A stretch of 14,764 nucleotides of DNA from CAZXVW01 sp964644025 (GTDB lineage Bacteria; Acidobacteriota; Terriglobia; Bryobacterales; Bryobacteraceae). Location of the stretch: the NCBI GenBank assembly GCA_964644025.1, contig CAZXVW010000112.1, positions 1 to 14,764 of the forward strand, in the 5' to 3' direction. The position numbers and the translations under genes were made by a program. A model generated the notes under the pieces. The model had not been told where the DNA came from. It did no database searches and was given only the letters and a program-made list of their open reading frames with translations. Of the stretch, positions 14,218-14,764 are shown piece by piece (positions within the stretch are counted from its first letter, which is position 1; each line of letters starts with the position of its first letter).

Positions 14218-14764
14218 ATGAGCTGGTTCTCTCTCAGCGGGAAGCGGGCGCTGGTGGTGGGCGCCAGCCGGGGGATCGGTCTGGCGATTGCCCAAGGCTG
14301 CGCCCGGGCCGGGGCGCACACGATTCTTGCCGCCCGCTCCATGGAAGCCCTGGAAAAACACGCCGCCAGCCTTCGCGCCGAGGGACTGGAGGCCGAAGCG
14401 CTGGCGCTCGATGTGGCGGACCCGGCGTCGATCCGGGCTGGCGTCGAGGCCGCCGGGGAGATCGATATTCTCCATGGAGTAGCGGGCATCAACATCCGCA
14501 AGCCGTTCCTGGACTACTCCGAAGATGAGTACGAGCGGATCATGCGGACCAACCTGGACGGCATCGCCGAACTGACCCGGCGGACGGGGACGAAGATGAT
14601 CGCCCGGGGCCAAGGCGGCAAGATCGTGTTGATCGGCAGCCTACTATCGGTGGCCGGTCTGCCCTACATGGCTGTCTATACAATGACCAAGAGCGGCATC
14701 GCCGGCCTGACGCGGGCGCTGGCCGCCGAATGGGCCCGCTACGATATCCAGGTGAATTGCATCG
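14218..14764 (+). CDS. SDR family oxidoreductase, KduD / gluconate 5-dehydrogenase-like (3' end cut by window)
   Basis: The frame is open from ATG 14218 to the right edge (182 codons), so the C-terminus is missing. It is a classical short-chain dehydrogenase: GASRGIG at 15-21 and tetrad residues N112 (TNLDG), S141 (IGSLLS), Y154 and K158 (YTMTK). The wording INIRKPFLDYSEDEYERIM resembles the sugar-acid SDRs (2-deoxy-gluconate 3-dehydrogenase, gluconate 5-dehydrogenase), where NNAGI..RKP is typical. Here the NNAG motif is changed to GVAG (87-90), preceded by H86. The likely role is NAD(P)-dependent oxidation or reduction of a sugar acid or polyol in the cytoplasm; the substrate is inferred only. 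It is not a close copy of the FabG in this window. Confidence 0.85.
   Translation, partial: MSWFSLSGKRALVVGASRGIGLAIAQGCARAGAHTILAARSMEALEKHAASLRAEGLEAEALALDVADPASIRAGVEAAGEIDILHGVAGINIRKPFLDYSEDEYERIMRTNLDGIAELTRRTGTKMIARGQGGKIVLIGSLLSVAGLPYMAVYTMTKSGIAGLTRALAAEWARYDIQVNCI

Noticed and set aside
1..14764. CRISPR arrays, prophage or defence modules, toxin-antitoxin pairs
   Set aside because: No regularly spaced direct repeats and no cas, phage structural, integrase or toxin-like products were seen on either strand.

Overview
This is a GC-rich chromosomal stretch from a Gram-negative-type bacterium. Two large exported proteins that join beta-propeller repeats to a PHP-fold metallohydrolase, together with an AsmA-like tail fragment and a Dabb protein with a signal peptide, fit an environmental lineage such as Acidobacteriota (Solibacterales/Bryobacterales-like). 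That placement is inference from gene style; no marker gene in the window fixes the taxon.

Layout. Bases 1-191 hold a decayed, frameshifted piece of a transposase that continues past the left edge. Directly after it, on +, come a DUF368/PopT-type undecaprenyl-phosphate transporter (215-1219) and a CaCA-family cation/calcium antiporter (1263-2306), closed by a strong hairpin that spans the antiporter stop codon. A 1016-residue exported propeller-PHP protein follows (2388-5438). On the minus strand lie a small one-TM protein (5504-5764), tRNA-His(GTG) (5959-6034), a short AsmA-like tail fragment that looks frameshifted (6075-6337), a dicarboxylate/glutamate:cation symporter (6361-7632) and a UbiD-type decarboxylase (7634-9082). 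The symporter and decarboxylase are separated by one base and are almost certainly co-transcribed. FabG (9146-9880, +) is divergent from ubiD and convergent with an iron-containing alcohol dehydrogenase (9918-11198, -). Divergent from that is a second propeller-PHP protein (start near 11251, end 13632, +), then a secreted Dabb-domain protein (13696-14130, +) and a short-chain dehydrogenase cut by the right edge (14218-14764, +).

How the genes fit together. The clearest functional pairs are PopT-like with CaCA (envelope lipid-carrier recycling plus ion exchange) and UbiD with the symporter. The two propeller-PHP proteins are paralogues: they share the order signal peptide, propeller repeats, PHP domain with all visible metal-ligand motifs, and a C-terminal domain ending in YYYVRV...AWSSP. 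Their substrate is unknown, and they are the best candidates here for undescribed biochemistry. No CRISPR array, phage module, toxin-antitoxin pair or recognisable defence system is visible.

Regulation. Several transcription units carry a TATAAT-like hexamer followed by G at or very near the start codon. Two genes (6337 minus and 14218 plus) have the hexamer only 6 nt from the ATG, which suggests leaderless mRNAs.
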